Source: Microbacterium nanhaiense (GTDB lineage: Bacteria; Actinomycetota; Actinomycetes; Actinomycetales; Microbacteriaceae). Taken from it: a DNA stretch of 64,000 nt. The stretch lies in assembly GCF_014646015.1 (NCBI RefSeq), contig NZ_BMMQ01000003.1, positions 124,001-188,000 of the forward strand. The letters are read 5' to 3'. The position numbers and the translations under genes were made by a program. Below the pieces are notes generated by a model. That model saw only the letters and a list, made by a program, of their open reading frames with translations, did no database searches and was not told the DNA's origin. Below, in pieces: positions 20,312 to 28,463 of the stretch. Each line of letters opens with the position of its first letter. The first letter of the stretch is position 1.

Positions 20312-20683
20312 ATGTTCCGCCTTATCTGGACGCTCAGCGTTCACACCCGCGACTATCTGCACCGCTACATGCCGAGCAACCGACTGCTCGCTGCCATCCG
20401 CACCCGCCGCGGACTCAAGTGGGGGATACCAGCGATGCTGGTCGCGCTTCCGTACATCCTGATCGGCAGCATCTGCTCTGGCGCGGCAGCCGACGGCGGC
20501 CCAGGCTGGCTCCACCTGATTGTCCTCTGGGCATGCTGGAACGCACTCAAGTTCATCATCATGGGACCCGTGAGCGTCGCTCTGCTCATCCGCGCGCGCC
20601 TGCGCGAGGCTGCGGTCCGTCGTCACCAGCGCCACGACTCGCGCGTCGAAGCGAGCCTGCGTGAGCCAGCTCTTCGTGTCTAG
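20312..20683 (+). CDS. small membrane protein of actinobacterial mobile elements (often labelled sulfate permease)
   Basis: A 123-residue protein starting MFRLIWTLS with a basic N-terminal third, then two hydrophobic segments (about residues 37-60 and 66-92) and a basic, Arg-rich tail. Proteins with the pattern RYMPSNRLLAAIRTRRGLKWG are found next to relaxase and DprA genes on actinobacterial elements and are often database-labelled sulfate permease, which the sequence does not support. I infer an element-maintenance or transfer-related membrane role. An upstream extension of the frame exists, but ATG 20312 matches the family start. It converges on the HTH gene with a two-base gap. Confidence 0.65.
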   Translation: MFRLIWTLSVHTRDYLHRYMPSNRLLAAIRTRRGLKWGIPAMLVALPYILIGSICSGAAADGGPGWLHLIVLWACWNALKFIIMGPVSVALLIRARLREAAVRRHQRHDSRVEASLREPALRV

Positions 20684-20685
20684 GC

Positions 20686-21033
20686 TCAACCGCCCACGGC
20701 AGTGGATGCCGTGATGCGAGAACCACAGCGCCCGCCAGGCCGGATCACGACGCCGTGGGAAGCGAGCGCTCGCCGGACAGCCTGAGGCCCCGCCCCGACC
20801 TTCATGCCGACCTCTACCAGCGTCAACCCGCTGAGGTAGAGGTCGGCTGCTTCGTGGATGCGGGAGGGATCGAACCGTCCACGGCGGATCGTCACCTCTC
20901 GCCGGGTGAGGTGGGTGGCGACCGTGCGGCGGTTCACGCCGAACACGGATGCCAGCTCCACGAGCGTTGCGCCCTCGCGGTACTGCGCTACCAGATCGTC
21001 GACCTGCTCCGGGCGAAGGAGGGTTTGAGCCAT
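20686..21033 (-). CDS. helix-turn-helix protein with two HTH repeats
   Basis: A 115-residue protein from ATG 21033. It holds two successive HTH segments: ATLVELASVFGVNRRTVATHL (about residues 22-42) and LTLVEVGMKVGAGPQAVRRAL. The first resembles the C-terminal HTH of serine recombinases (resolvase family), but no catalytic recombinase domain is attached. It may be a stand-alone element regulator or the detached DNA-binding part of a recombinase. It is the last recognisable element gene before chromosomal content resumes. Confidence 0.65.
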   Translation of the reverse strand: MAQTLLRPEQVDDLVAQYREGATLVELASVFGVNRRTVATHLTRREVTIRRGRFDPSRIHEAADLYLSGLTLVEVGMKVGAGPQAVRRALASHGVVIRPGGRCGSRITASTAVGG

Positions 21034-21186
21034 CCCAAGTGATCGCACCACTCGCCCCCTTGAGTCGGAAACGGTAGGCTCAGAGGAGCGCTGGTCGTGG
21101 TCGTAGAATCCCCGTGACCTGCGCAAAGACAAGGTTTTCAGGTGTGGGCAGGGGTTCTCAAACTCTCTACGGAGGTCCACCACACG

Positions 21187-21214
21187 AGGGCCGGTCAGAA
21201 CTCTGACCGGCCCT
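21187..21214 (-). terminator. hairpin terminator after the putative metallopeptidase gene
   Basis: A perfect 12-base inverted repeat (arms 21187-21198 and 21203-21214, four-base loop) begins immediately beyond the stop codon of the minus-strand gene ending at 21215. There is no long T run, so it may need help from Rho or act mainly as an RNA 3' stabiliser. Confidence 0.6.
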
Positions 21215-21580
21215 TCACCGTTCCGTGCGCCCCACATACCCTCCGTCTTCCAGACCGGCCTCGATCTCGAAGCGGTTGCGGGAGGGATCCCGGCCGGCGA
21301 GCGCATACAGCACCGGCAGGAGCAGGCCGTAGCGCCGCCATTGGCGGACGTGCACGAGCTCGTGCACGAGCACCCGGGGGTTCTCCGACGCCGCGTGCGT
21401 GAGGTAACAGCGACCGACGCAGACCCCGCCGCGCGCATGCGTCCAGCGGGGCATTCCCCGGAACACGAGGAGCTCCCCGTGCTTTTCGACGCGGCCCGTG
21501 CTCCAGATTCCGCCCCAGATGAATCCGAATGCTGTCGCGATGACGAAGCCCGCCGATCTGAGGCCCGCAATGAGCGCCAT
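21215..21580 (-). CDS. small HEXXH-motif protein, putative membrane-anchored metallopeptidase
   Basis: A 121-residue protein with an N-terminal hydrophobic segment (about residues 5-27) and the zinc-binding motif HELVHVRQW near residue 73. Family members in this group of bacteria are sometimes mislabelled Fe-S oxidoreductase, but no Cys cluster is present. The compact HELVHxxQ pattern resembles minimal peptidase-like domains whose activity is unproven. It stands alone between the element end and the J-domain gene, read divergently from the latter. Confidence 0.6.
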   Translation of the reverse strand: MALIAGLRSAGFVIATAFGFIWGGIWSTGRVEKHGELLVFRGMPRWTHARGGVCVGRCYLTHAASENPRVLVHELVHVRQWRRYGLLLPVLYALAGRDPSRNRFEIEAGLEDGGYVGRTER

Positions 21581-21648
21581 CTCATCTCCTTCGGTCGACC
21601 TGCCCCGACTCTAACGGCGCGCCGCCGCCGGTGTGGGATCCTGGGGGA

Positions 21649-22527
21649 ATGTTCACGAGCCCCCTGTCGGCCTCGCCGTACGAGGTTCTCGGTGTCCCCG
21701 CGGGCGCGGCCGACGAGGAGATCCGGCGCGCCTACCGCGTGCGCGCCCGGCGCACGCACCCGGACGTCGGGGGAGACGCGGCCGAGTTCATCCAGGTGCA
21801 GCGGGCCTGGGAGATCCTCGGAACCGCGTCGTCGCGCGCGGCGTACGACCGTGGAGCGGGGGAGCCTCACTGGTCCCGGCAGAAGCCCGCCGCTCGGGGA
21901 TCCCGCCTGGGGGCGAGAAGCTTCGGAACCGCCGGTGGCTGGCGGCGCGAGCGCTACGTCCGGCTGGTCGGAGAGTGGGCCGGCGATGACGACGTGTACT
22001 CGGCCCGAGTCGTGCGCGAGGCGCCGTGGGAGCAGCGGCGCCTGCTGGCCGACGCCATCGCGGAGGAGGCGACGGCCTCGGCGATCGAACACCTGGGCAT
22101 CGGTTTCACCGCCTGGCACGGCGTCGAGCTCGACGGAGATGTGCTCGACCACGTCGTGCTGGGGCCCACGGGGCTCTACGCGCTCACCTCGGAGGACTTC
22201 GGCGGCCCCGTCCGGTTCCGCGGCGGCGAGCCGATCGGATCCGGGGTCGGCGGCGCGACGCCGGTCGACGACCTCGTGCGGCGCGCCCGCGTCGTCGCGC
22301 GGGCGGCGCGCGTGCGCTTCGGCGGCGTGATCCTGATCCTGCCCGACGACGACCTGGGCGAGCCCGCGACGATCCTCGGTGAGGTGCGCGGGATCCTCGC
22401 AGCGGCCGTGCGGCGCAGCGCGCTCTCGGCCGCGTTGCGTCGCGGAATCCCCGGATCCCGCACGATCGGCGGCAACGAGGTCTTCGACGTGCGCACCCGC
22501 CTCGCCGCCGCGCTGCGGGTGCGCTGA
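21649..22527 (+). CDS. J-domain protein with unknown C-terminal region
   Basis: A 292-residue protein with an N-terminal J domain: SPYEVLGVPAGAADEEIRRAYR, the essential HPD (in RTHPDVGG) and AAYDRG, covering about residues 7-70. The remaining 220 residues have no zinc fingers or DnaJ substrate domain, so it is a class C J-protein that recruits DnaK to a specific task. The tail contains an alpha/beta segment (HVVLGPTGLYALTSEDFGG) resembling nuclease-related (NERD-like) domains. The ATG at 21649 follows GGGGGAA; an in-frame GTG 18 bases earlier is possible. Confidence 0.75.
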   Translation: MFTSPLSASPYEVLGVPAGAADEEIRRAYRVRARRTHPDVGGDAAEFIQVQRAWEILGTASSRAAYDRGAGEPHWSRQKPAARGSRLGARSFGTAGGWRRERYVRLVGEWAGDDDVYSARVVREAPWEQRRLLADAIAEEATASAIEHLGIGFTAWHGVELDGDVLDHVVLGPTGLYALTSEDFGGPVRFRGGEPIGSGVGGATPVDDLVRRARVVARAARVRFGGVILILPDDDLGEPATILGEVRGILAAAVRRSALSAALRRGIPGSRTIGGNEVFDVRTRLAAALRVR

Positions 22528-22530
22528 CCC

Positions 22531-23832
22531 CTAACGGGCGTTGTCGATCTCAGACTGCAGCTCGGCCGCGAAGGCCTCGGCCGCGTCGAGCGGCGCCTGC
22601 TGGCCCGCGAGGACCTCCTGCGTATAGCGCTGCAGGATCGTCTCGAGCGTGGAGGCGCCGTTGGGGGCCACGAGCGGGGCGTCGCCCGTCTCGACCGACT
22701 CCTCGTATTCGATGGCGGCCTGCGCGGCCTCCGGCAGCTCCGCCGAGATCGCCGCGCGCACATCGCCGTTGGCGGGCAGGCCGCGCTCGGTCTGGATGAT
22801 CTCGCCCGCCTCCTGGCTGTTCGCGAGGAAGTCTGCCAGCAGGGCCGCCTCGGCCGGGTGCTCGCTCGTCGACGCGACGCTCCAGTACATCGTCGGACCG
22901 AAGAAGGCCGGCTTCACGCCCTCCGGTTCGGGCAGCTTGAGCAGGCGCAGCTCGGAGCCAGTCGACTCCTCGAGCGCCGTCAGCTGGTTGTCGGTCGCGA
23001 CGCCGAGCGCGACCTGCTTCGACGCGAGCGCGTTGCCCGAGATACCGGCGTTGAAGCTCTCGGTGATCGCGGAGGCCGACAGCATGCCGCCCGACTCCTG
23101 GAGATCGAGCTCGAACTGCCACATGGCCGCGAGCGCCTCGGGATCCATCGCGACGTTTCCGTCCTCGTCGAAGAGCTCGCCGCCCGCCGAGCGGATCCAG
23201 TATCGCAGCCCGTGCACGTCGAAGCCGCCCGTCTGGTCGGATCCGGTGATCTCGCCGCCGCTCTTCTCGGTGAGTTCCTGAGCGATCTGCGCGTAGTCGT
23301 CCCAGCTCCAGGTGTCGTCGTCGGGCAGCTCCACCCCGTACTTCTCGAACAGGTCGACGTTGGCGACGAGGGCGTACATGCCCGTGCCGTGGGTGATGCC
23401 GTAGAGCGTGCCGCCGACGCGTCCGAGGTCGAGAACGGCCGGGTCGATCTTCGCGGTGTCGATATCGAGTTCCTCGAGGTCGCGCAGCGCGCCGCGGTCG
23501 GCGTAGGAGGAGACGTAGAGGTCGCTCATCTGCACGAGGTCGGGCATCTCACCGGCGGCGGTCTGGGTCGCCAGTTGATCCCAGTACCCGGTCCAGTCGG
23601 CCGACTGCACCTCGACCGTGATGTTGTCGTGCGCCGCCTCGAAGGCCGCGATGGCCTCCTCGGTGTCCTGCACGCGGGCGTCGCCGCCCCAGAACGTGAA
23701 GCTGATGGCGACGGGGCCGTCGCTGAGCTCGGCGGGCGCGCTCTCGGCGGAGCAGCCCGCGAGGGATCCCGCGGTGATGGTCGCCAGCGCGAGTGCGCCG
23801 AATCGGATAAGGCTCTTCTTCGAGACGGTCAT
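22531..23832 (-). CDS. extracellular sugar-binding lipoprotein (ABC transporter, family 1)
   Basis: About 433 residues with a lipoprotein signal: Lys-rich n-region, hydrophobic core and lipobox SLAGC about residue 27. The mature part starts with the family-1 pattern AISFTFWGGDARVQDTEEAIAAFEAAHDNITV. It contains QMSDLYVSSYADRGAL and WSWDDYAQIA, features of oligosaccharide-binding proteins. No permease or ATPase gene lies nearby on either side, so it must work with membrane components encoded elsewhere or is an orphan. ATG 23832 gives a normal signal peptide; a second ATG at 23844 is in frame. Confidence 0.85.
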   Translation of the reverse strand: MTVSKKSLIRFGALALATITAGSLAGCSAESAPAELSDGPVAISFTFWGGDARVQDTEEAIAAFEAAHDNITVEVQSADWTGYWDQLATQTAAGEMPDLVQMSDLYVSSYADRGALRDLEELDIDTAKIDPAVLDLGRVGGTLYGITHGTGMYALVANVDLFEKYGVELPDDDTWSWDDYAQIAQELTEKSGGEITGSDQTGGFDVHGLRYWIRSAGGELFDEDGNVAMDPEALAAMWQFELDLQESGGMLSASAITESFNAGISGNALASKQVALGVATDNQLTALEESTGSELRLLKLPEPEGVKPAFFGPTMYWSVASTSEHPAEAALLADFLANSQEAGEIIQTERGLPANGDVRAAISAELPEAAQAAIEYEESVETGDAPLVAPNGASTLETILQRYTQEVLAGQQAPLDAAEAFAAELQSEIDNAR

Positions 23833-23864
23833 GCTCAGGAGCATAGCCGGAAATCGGTTTCCCG

Positions 23865-24341
23865 TTACGCGCGTTCCGCGAGAAAGCGGCGCGCCAGCGT
23901 CGGCAGATCGGTCGGATCATCGCCCCGCAGGAGCATCGTGAGGAAGAAGCCGCCGAGGCCGTCGATCACCTCGTGACGGGGCGTCCGCCCGGCATCGGCG
24001 ACGAGGTCGTCCACGAGTTCACGGCCCAGGTCGCTTCCATCGAGGATCGAGTGCACGAGATAGATCACCAGCGCCGCGTACTCCTCGCGGGTCGCGAGCT
24101 GCGCGAGGAAATCGGCGCTCGATGCGTCCGCGAGGCTCCCGCCGCGCACCTCGTCGATCCAGGCGCGCACGAACGCGTCGGTGGCCTCGCGCAGCCCCTC
24201 CTTGGATCCGAACCGCTTCATGATGAGCGCCGCCGACACGCCCGCGTCCGCCCCGATGCCGCGCAGCGGAGCGTCGAAGCCCTCGACGGCGAAGCGCATC
24301 ACTGCGGCGCGGACGATCGGATCCGAGTCGGGGGAGGTCAT
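23865..24341 (-). CDS. TetR-family transcriptional regulator
   Basis: A 158-residue protein with an N-terminal TetR HTH: VRAAVMRFAVEGFDAPLRGIGADAGVSAALIMKRFGSKEGL is recognisable over residues 10-50, with the usual Phe/Gly at the recognition-helix end. The C-terminal ligand domain is short for the family. An imperfect palindrome just upstream of its start (24350-24367) is a likely autoregulatory operator. Its neighbours are the orphan sugar-binding lipoprotein downstream and bcp upstream, both on the same strand. The ligand is unknown. Confidence 0.85.
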   Translation of the reverse strand: MTSPDSDPIVRAAVMRFAVEGFDAPLRGIGADAGVSAALIMKRFGSKEGLREATDAFVRAWIDEVRGGSLADASSADFLAQLATREEYAALVIYLVHSILDGSDLGRELVDDLVADAGRTPRHEVIDGLGGFFLTMLLRGDDPTDLPTLARRFLAERA

Positions 24342-24349
24342 CCCCCCAG

Positions 24350-24367
24350 AGTAAACAGCCGTTCACT
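24350..24367. promoter_or_regulatory. probable TetR-type operator
   Basis: An 18-base imperfect palindrome (AGTAAAC, four-base spacer, GTTCACT) lies 8 bases upstream of the tetR start. The position and symmetry are typical of TetR self-repression sites. One mismatch separates the half-sites. Confidence 0.5.
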
Positions 24368-24378
24368 CGGCGGGCAAA

Positions 24379-24852
24379 TCACCCCAGGCCGAGTTCGCGG
24401 CGCAGGCGCGCGACATGCCCGGTCGCCTTGACGTTGTACTTCGCCAGTGCGATCACACCTTCTTCGTCGATCACGAAGGTCGACCGGATCACGCCCTCGA
24501 TGAGCTTGCCGTAGTTCATCTTCTCGCCCCACGTGGCGTACGCGCGGTGCACGGCGGCGTCGGGATCGCTCAGCAGCGGGAAGGTGAGCCCGTCGCGTTC
24601 GGCGAACTGGGCGAGCTTCGCCGGCTCATCGCGCGAGACGCCCACGACCGCGTAACCCGCGCCCTGCAGCGAGGCGAGCGAGTCGCGGAAGTCGCACGCC
24701 TGCGTCGTGCAACCGGGCGTCAGCGCGGCCGGGTAGAAGTACAGGACGACCTTCTGCCCCCGGAAGTCGGAGAGCCTGACTGTCTCGCCGTCCTGGTTCA
24801 GGAGGGCGAAGTCGGGGGCAACGGTACCGGTCTCGAGGCGCGTGGAAGTCAT
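24379..24852 (-). CDS. bcp: thiol peroxidase of the BCP peroxiredoxin family
   Basis: A 157-residue peroxiredoxin. The active-site loop LTPGCTTQACDFRD holds the peroxidatic Cys and, five residues on, the resolving Cys typical of atypical 2-Cys BCP enzymes. The N-terminal GTVAPDFALLNQDGETVRLSDFRGQKVVLYFYP and C-terminal YNVKATGHVARLR are standard. It reduces peroxides with thioredoxin in the cytoplasm. It is co-directional with the downstream tetR gene, and whether they share a transcript is uncertain because the operator lies between them. Confidence 0.93.
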   Translation of the reverse strand: MTSTRLETGTVAPDFALLNQDGETVRLSDFRGQKVVLYFYPAALTPGCTTQACDFRDSLASLQGAGYAVVGVSRDEPAKLAQFAERDGLTFPLLSDPDAAVHRAYATWGEKMNYGKLIEGVIRSTFVIDEEGVIALAKYNVKATGHVARLRRELGLG

Positions 24853-24933
24853 CCCACCAGGCTATCCGCGCCCATCTGAGAGCGGCGTGGCCGCGGGCCA
24901 GCCGACGCGCGCCGGTACCCGCGTGGCGCGTGT

Positions 24934-25971
24934 TCAGTAGTCGTCGCGCCCGGCGAATGTCTCCAGCAGCCCGCGCAGCGAGGCCAGGCGCGCGGGGGAG
25001 ACGTCCGCCTCGTCGAGCGCGCAGTCCGGGGCGTCGGGCAGGTGCGTGCAGCCGCGGGGGCAGCTCTCGGCGGCCTCCGCGAGATCGGGGAACGCACGGA
25101 GGATGTTGTCGGGGTCGACATGGCCGAGGCCGAACGAGCGCACGCCCGGCGTATCGATCACCCAGCCGGATCCGGTCGCCGAACGGTACCGCAGGGACAC
25201 CGTCGACGAGGAGGTGTGGCGGCCGCGGCCCGTGACCTGGTTGACGTGTCCGGTCGCCCGCCGCGCGTCCGGGACGAGGGCGTTCACGAGCGTCGACTTG
25301 CCGACGCCCGAGTGGCCGACGAAGACCGTCGAGTGCCCCTCGAGCGCGGCGCCGATCTCCTCGACCGGCCAGGCGTCCTGCGCCGAGCGGAACACCCTCA
25401 GTTCGTCGATCCCCTCGAAGTGCTCAAGGAACTCGCTCGGATCCGCGAGGTCGGTCTTCGTCACCACGAGCAGCGGGCGGATCCCCGCGTCGAGCGCCGC
25501 GACCAGGTAGCGGTCGACGAGGCGCGGGCGCGGCGGCGGGTCGGCGGCTGCCACGACGATCAGCATCTGATCGGCGTTCGCGACGATGACGCGCTCGACG
25601 TTGTCGGTGTCGTCGGCGGAGCGACGCAGGAGCGAGGAGCGGTCTTCGATGCCCACGATGCGACCGAGCGTGCCCTCGGAGCCGGAGGTGTCGCCGACGA
25701 TCTTCGCGCGATCCCCCGTGACGATGGGAGTGCGGCGCAGCTCCCGCGCCCGCGCGGCGGTGATCTCGTGCTCGCTCGCGAGGTCCTCGTCGATCAGGAC
25801 GCGGTACCGTCCGCGATCGACCCCGAGGATCCGCCCGATGACGGCGTCGTCGTGCGCGGGCCTGATCTTCGTGCGCGGCCGGTTCGCCTTCGGGTTGGGG
25901 CGCACTCGGATGTCGCCCTCGTCGAAGAGGTCATCGTCTTCGTCGTCGGCGTCCCACCAGCTCACGCTCAC
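24934..25971 (-). CDS. rsgA: ribosome small-subunit-dependent GTPase A
   Basis: A 345-residue circularly permuted GTPase. G4 TKTDLAD precedes G1 GHSGVGKST, and G3 is DTPGVRSFG. The C-terminal zinc motif is [14 protein letters not shown]. An OB-fold-like N-terminal domain ([16 protein letters not shown]) contacts the ribosome. It assists late 30S maturation. The GTG at 25971 overlaps the aroA stop (GTGA), so aroA and rsgA are coupled. A longer upstream reading in this frame is only the antisense shadow of aroA codons. Confidence 0.93.
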   Translation of the reverse strand: MSVSWWDADDEDDDLFDEGDIRVRPNPKANRPRTKIRPAHDDAVIGRILGVDRGRYRVLIDEDLASEHEITAARARELRRTPIVTGDRAKIVGDTSGSEGTLGRIVGIEDRSSLLRRSADDTDNVERVIVANADQMLIVVAAADPPPRPRLVDRYLVAALDAGIRPLLVVTKTDLADPSEFLEHFEGIDELRVFRSAQDAWPVEEIGAALEGHSTVFVGHSGVGKSTLVNALVPDARRATGHVNQVTGRGRHTSSSTVSLRYRSATGSGWVIDTPGVRSFGLGHVDPDNILRAFPDLAEAAESCPRGCTHLPDAPDCALDEADVSPARLASLRGLLETFAGRDDY

Positions 25972-27305
25972 GCGCCCAACATCCCCTGCCAGAGCGCTGC
26001 GAACTGGGGCATGGTCTTGGCGGTCGTGCCGATGTCGTCGACGACGACCCCCGGCACGCGCAGCCCGACGAGTGCGCCCGTCGTGGCCAGGCGATGGTCG
26101 TGGAACGCGCCCCACTCGCCGGCGTGCATCGGCTGCGGGACCACGCGGATCCCGTCCGGCAGCTCCTCGGCGCCGCAGCCCACGGCGCGAAGGTTCTGCA
26201 CGAGCGCCGCGATCCGGTCGGTCTCGTGCCCGCGAATGTGACCGATGCCCGTGAACGACGACGGGCCGTCCGCGAACGCGGCGAGGCCCACGAGCGTCGG
26301 CGTGAGCTCGCTGACGGCGGAGAGATCGAGGTCGACGCCGTGGATCACGGGGCCGCCGCTCACCGTCACCGCCCCGGCGCGCCGCGTGACGCGGCCGCCG
26401 AGCAGCGAGAGGATCTCCGTCAACTGGTGTCCCGGCTGGGTCGAGTGCGCGGGCCACGCGGGGATCGTCACGGATCCGCCGGCGACCATCGCCGCGGCGA
26501 GGAAGGGCGCGGCGTTGGAGAGATCGGGTTCGATGTCGATCGTCTTGCCGCGCGGGGCGCCCGCGGGCACGATCCATTCGCCCGGCGCGACGCGTTCGAC
26601 GTGCACGCCCCTGTGCGCGAGGGTCTCGATCGTCATCTCGATGTGCGGCACGCTCGGCAGGCGGTCGCCGCGGTGGATCAGGTGCAGCCCCACATCGAAG
26701 CGGGGCGCCGCGAGCAGCAGCCCCGACACGAACTGGCTCGACTCGGAGGCGTCGATCTCGAGCTCGCCGCCGCGGATGTGTCCGCGCCCGTGCACCGTGA
26801 ACGGGAGGCTCCAGCTGCCGCCGTCGTCGATATCGACGCCGAGGTCGCGCAGCGCCTTGATCATCGTGCCCATCGGGCGGTGGAGGGCGTTGTCCGCGGC
26901 CGTGAGGTGTACGTCGCCGGACGCGAGGCCGAGGAGCGGCGCGATGAAGCGCATCACGGTGCCGGCCTGTCCGCTGTCGATCGTGCATCCGCCCGCGAGC
27001 GTGTGCGGGGGCGTGACCTTGAGGTCGTCGCCGAAGGATCCAGTGTCCGGAACGCGTTCGATGCTCACTCCGAGGGCGCGGAGCGCCTCTTCCATCCGCT
27101 GCGAGTCGGCGGAGTGCAGGGGCGACTGGACGCGGCTGGGCGTGTCGGCGAGCGCCGAGAGGATCAGCTCGCGGTTGGTGAGCGACTTGGATCCGGGGAC
27201 CTCCACGGAGGCCTCGAGCGGCGCCGATGCGGTGGGCGCGTCGTAGCGGCCCGCGGGTCGCTCGGCGGCGTCGGCGGATGTCGGGGAATAGCCTCGCGTG
27301 GTCAT
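25968..27305 (-). CDS. aroA: 3-phosphoshikimate 1-carboxyvinyltransferase (EPSP synthase)
   Basis: About 445 residues. It shows the family blocks [13 protein letters not shown] near the N-terminus, [25 protein letters not shown], and the C-terminal [11 protein letters not shown] and [11 protein letters not shown]. It joins shikimate-3-phosphate and phosphoenolpyruvate in aromatic amino acid synthesis. ATG 27305 (MTTRGYSP) is preferred; ATG 27317 is in frame. Either start overlaps or abuts the divergent SigR promoter on the other strand, so aroA and sigR initiation may interfere. It is followed by rsgA with a four-base overlap. Confidence 0.95.
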   Translation of the reverse strand: MTTRGYSPTSADAAERPAGRYDAPTASAPLEASVEVPGSKSLTNRELILSALADTPSRVQSPLHSADSQRMEEALRALGVSIERVPDTGSFGDDLKVTPPHTLAGGCTIDSGQAGTVMRFIAPLLGLASGDVHLTAADNALHRPMGTMIKALRDLGVDIDDGGSWSLPFTVHGRGHIRGGELEIDASESSQFVSGLLLAAPRFDVGLHLIHRGDRLPSVPHIEMTIETLAHRGVHVERVAPGEWIVPAGAPRGKTIDIEPDLSNAAPFLAAAMVAGGSVTIPAWPAHSTQPGHQLTEILSLLGGRVTRRAGAVTVSGGPVIHGVDLDLSAVSELTPTLVGLAAFADGPSSFTGIGHIRGHETDRIAALVQNLRAVGCGAEELPDGIRVVPQPMHAGEWGAFHDHRLATTGALVGLRVPGVVVDDIGTTAKTMPQFAALWQGMLGA

Positions 27306-27310
27306 CGGTT
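27285..27310 (+). promoter_or_regulatory. SigR-type autoregulatory promoter
   Basis: GGAAT at 27285-27289, an 18-base spacer and GTT at 27308-27310 match the SigR/SigH consensus GGAAT-N18-GTT exactly. Transcription would begin near 27317, about 25 bases before the sigR ATG. This supports positive autoregulation of the redox-stress sigma factor. The promoter lies inside or against the 5' end of aroA. Confidence 0.75.
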
Positions 27311-27341
27311 CAACCATAGTGAACTTTCGAGAGGAGAGCCT

Positions 27342-28013
27342 ATGTCATCCACGACGTGCGTCGCCGACGATACCCAGCGGCTCATCGACGATCTCGGCGT
27401 AATGTGGCCAGAGATGGACGACATCGATCTCACCCCCGCCGATCCGCGAACCCAGTTCGAGGAGCAGGCGCTACCGTTCATGGACCAGCTCTATGGCGCG
27501 GCGATGCGCATGACGCGCAACCCGCAGGACGCCGCTGACCTCGTGCAGGACACCTTCGTGAAGGCTTTTGCCGCGTGGAGTCGCTTCACGCAGGGCACGA
27601 ACCTGAAGGCGTGGCTGTACCGCATTCTGACGAACACCTATATCAACGGGTATCGGAAGAAGCAGCGCGAGCCGTACCAGAGCGCCATTGACGATCTCGA
27701 AGACTGGCAGCTGGGCGGCGCGGAATCGACGACCTCGTCGAGTCATCGTTCCGCCGAGGCGGAGGCGATCGATCACATGCCGTCCTCGGCGGTGAAGACC
27801 GCCCTGCAGGAGCTCAAAGAAGACTTCCGCATGGTCGTTTACCTCGCCGATGTCGAGGGCTTCGCCTATCAGGAGATCGCCGACATCATGCAGACGCCGA
27901 TCGGCACGGTCATGAGCCGTCTGCACCGCGGCAGGAAGCTGCTGCGGGAGAAACTACAGGACTACGCGGCAGAGCGAGGCATCACCGCGGCACAGACAGG
28001 AGCGAAGAAGTGA
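27342..28013 (+). CDS. sigR: ECF sigma factor, SigR/SigH (redox stress) type
   Basis: A 223-residue sigma factor. Region 2 is [31 protein letters not shown] with [19 protein letters not shown]. Region 4 is [44 protein letters not shown] ribosome site precedes the ATG. The gene overlaps a zinc anti-sigma gene by four bases, the standard sigR-rsrA arrangement of actinobacteria, and is driven by a matching promoter. It directs transcription of thioredoxin and other thiol-oxidation genes under disulfide stress. Confidence 0.93.
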   Translation: MSSTTCVADDTQRLIDDLGVMWPEMDDIDLTPADPRTQFEEQALPFMDQLYGAAMRMTRNPQDAADLVQDTFVKAFAAWSRFTQGTNLKAWLYRILTNTYINGYRKKQREPYQSAIDDLEDWQLGGAESTTSSSHRSAEAEAIDHMPSSAVKTALQELKEDFRMVVYLADVEGFAYQEIADIMQTPIGTVMSRLHRGRKLLREKLQDYAAERGITAAQTGAKK

Positions 28014-28264
28014 GCGATTGCGGGTGTGAGAAAGCACGCGCCGACCTGGAAGCGTTCGTGCGCGGGGAACTGGACTACTGCAAGACCGCGCAGGCCGAGA
28101 TCCGCGAGCACATCGACAGCTGCCCGGGATGCCAGAACGAGGCGACCGTCGCGCGCACGATGACGATCGCCATCCAGCGCGCATGCCTCGAAGAGGTCGC
28201 CCCCGACGAGCTTCGCCGCCGGATCGTGTCGAGTCTGAAGGACGTGCAGGCCGAGCCGCACTGA
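28010..28264 (+). CDS. rsrA: zinc-binding redox anti-sigma factor, RsrA type
   Basis: An 84-residue protein with the ZAS motif H34-x3-C38-x2-C41 (in HIDSCPGC) plus further Cys at 4, 6 and 24. In RsrA these cysteines bind zinc, and oxidation forms a disulfide that releases the sigma factor. The GTG start overlaps the sigR stop (GTGA), giving coupled expression. A strong terminator follows 9 bases after the stop. Confidence 0.9.
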   Translation: MSDCGCEKARADLEAFVRGELDYCKTAQAEIREHIDSCPGCQNEATVARTMTIAIQRACLEEVAPDELRRRIVSSLKDVQAEPH

Positions 28265-28272
28265 GCCTCCTG

Positions 28273-28318
28273 CACAAGAGCGCCGCCCCGGTCTTATGGC
28301 CGGGGCGGCGCTCTTGTG
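28273..28318 (+). terminator. strong hairpin terminator after sigR-rsrA
   Basis: Perfect 19-base arms (28273-28291 and 28300-28318) enclose an eight-base loop directly after rsrA. The stem is GC-rich and carries no T run, as is usual in this GC range. Confidence 0.8.
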
Positions 28319-28333
28319 TCTCGTCGGCGCGTC

Positions 28334-28375
28334 AGCGACGGGGCGTTCGCGGCGTCAGCGACGCCGGGAACGCTC
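28334..28375. repeat. 42-base palindrome-containing repeat, copy 1
   Basis: An exact 42-base direct repeat of 28422-28463. Inside each copy a hairpin can form from GCGTTC and GGCGTC on the left with GACGCC and GAACGC on the right. It lies between the rsrA terminator and the end of the convergent CNNM/CorC-type gene. Confidence 0.8.
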
Positions 28376-28421
28376 GGCGCCGAAGGCGCGCGTCCGAAGG
28401 ACGCAGACCGGCACTGTCGTG

Positions 28422-28463
28422 AGCGACGGGGCGTTCGCGGCGTCAGCGACGCCGGGAACGCTC
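28422..28463. repeat. 42-base palindrome-containing repeat, copy 2
   Basis: Identical to 28334-28375. This copy covers the TGA stop (28443-28445) and the last codons of the minus-strand CNNM/CorC-type gene, so the repeat supplies the protein's final Arg-rich residues. It can fold into the same two-segment hairpin and may act as the gene's 3' end signal. Confidence 0.8.

Noticed and set aside
20312-20683. True sulfate permease
   Set aside because: The protein is 123 residues with two hydrophobic segments and lacks SulP, STAS or CysT/W features. The label is a database carry-over.
21113-21180. Complete tRNA or tmRNA gene
   Set aside because: Only a T-loop-like piece and TCCACCA are present; no acceptor or anticodon arm, or tmRNA body, can be built from the upstream bases.
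20034-22152. Long minus-strand frame joining the HTH protein to upstream sequence
   Set aside because: Only the last 115 residues, from ATG 21033, have HTH character; the rest is antisense to the J-domain gene and crosses the spacer.
25972-26988. Long upstream extension of the rsgA frame
   Set aside because: It is the alternate frame of aroA with an Arg-rich low-complexity translation. The GTG at 25971 overlapping the aroA stop is the real start.
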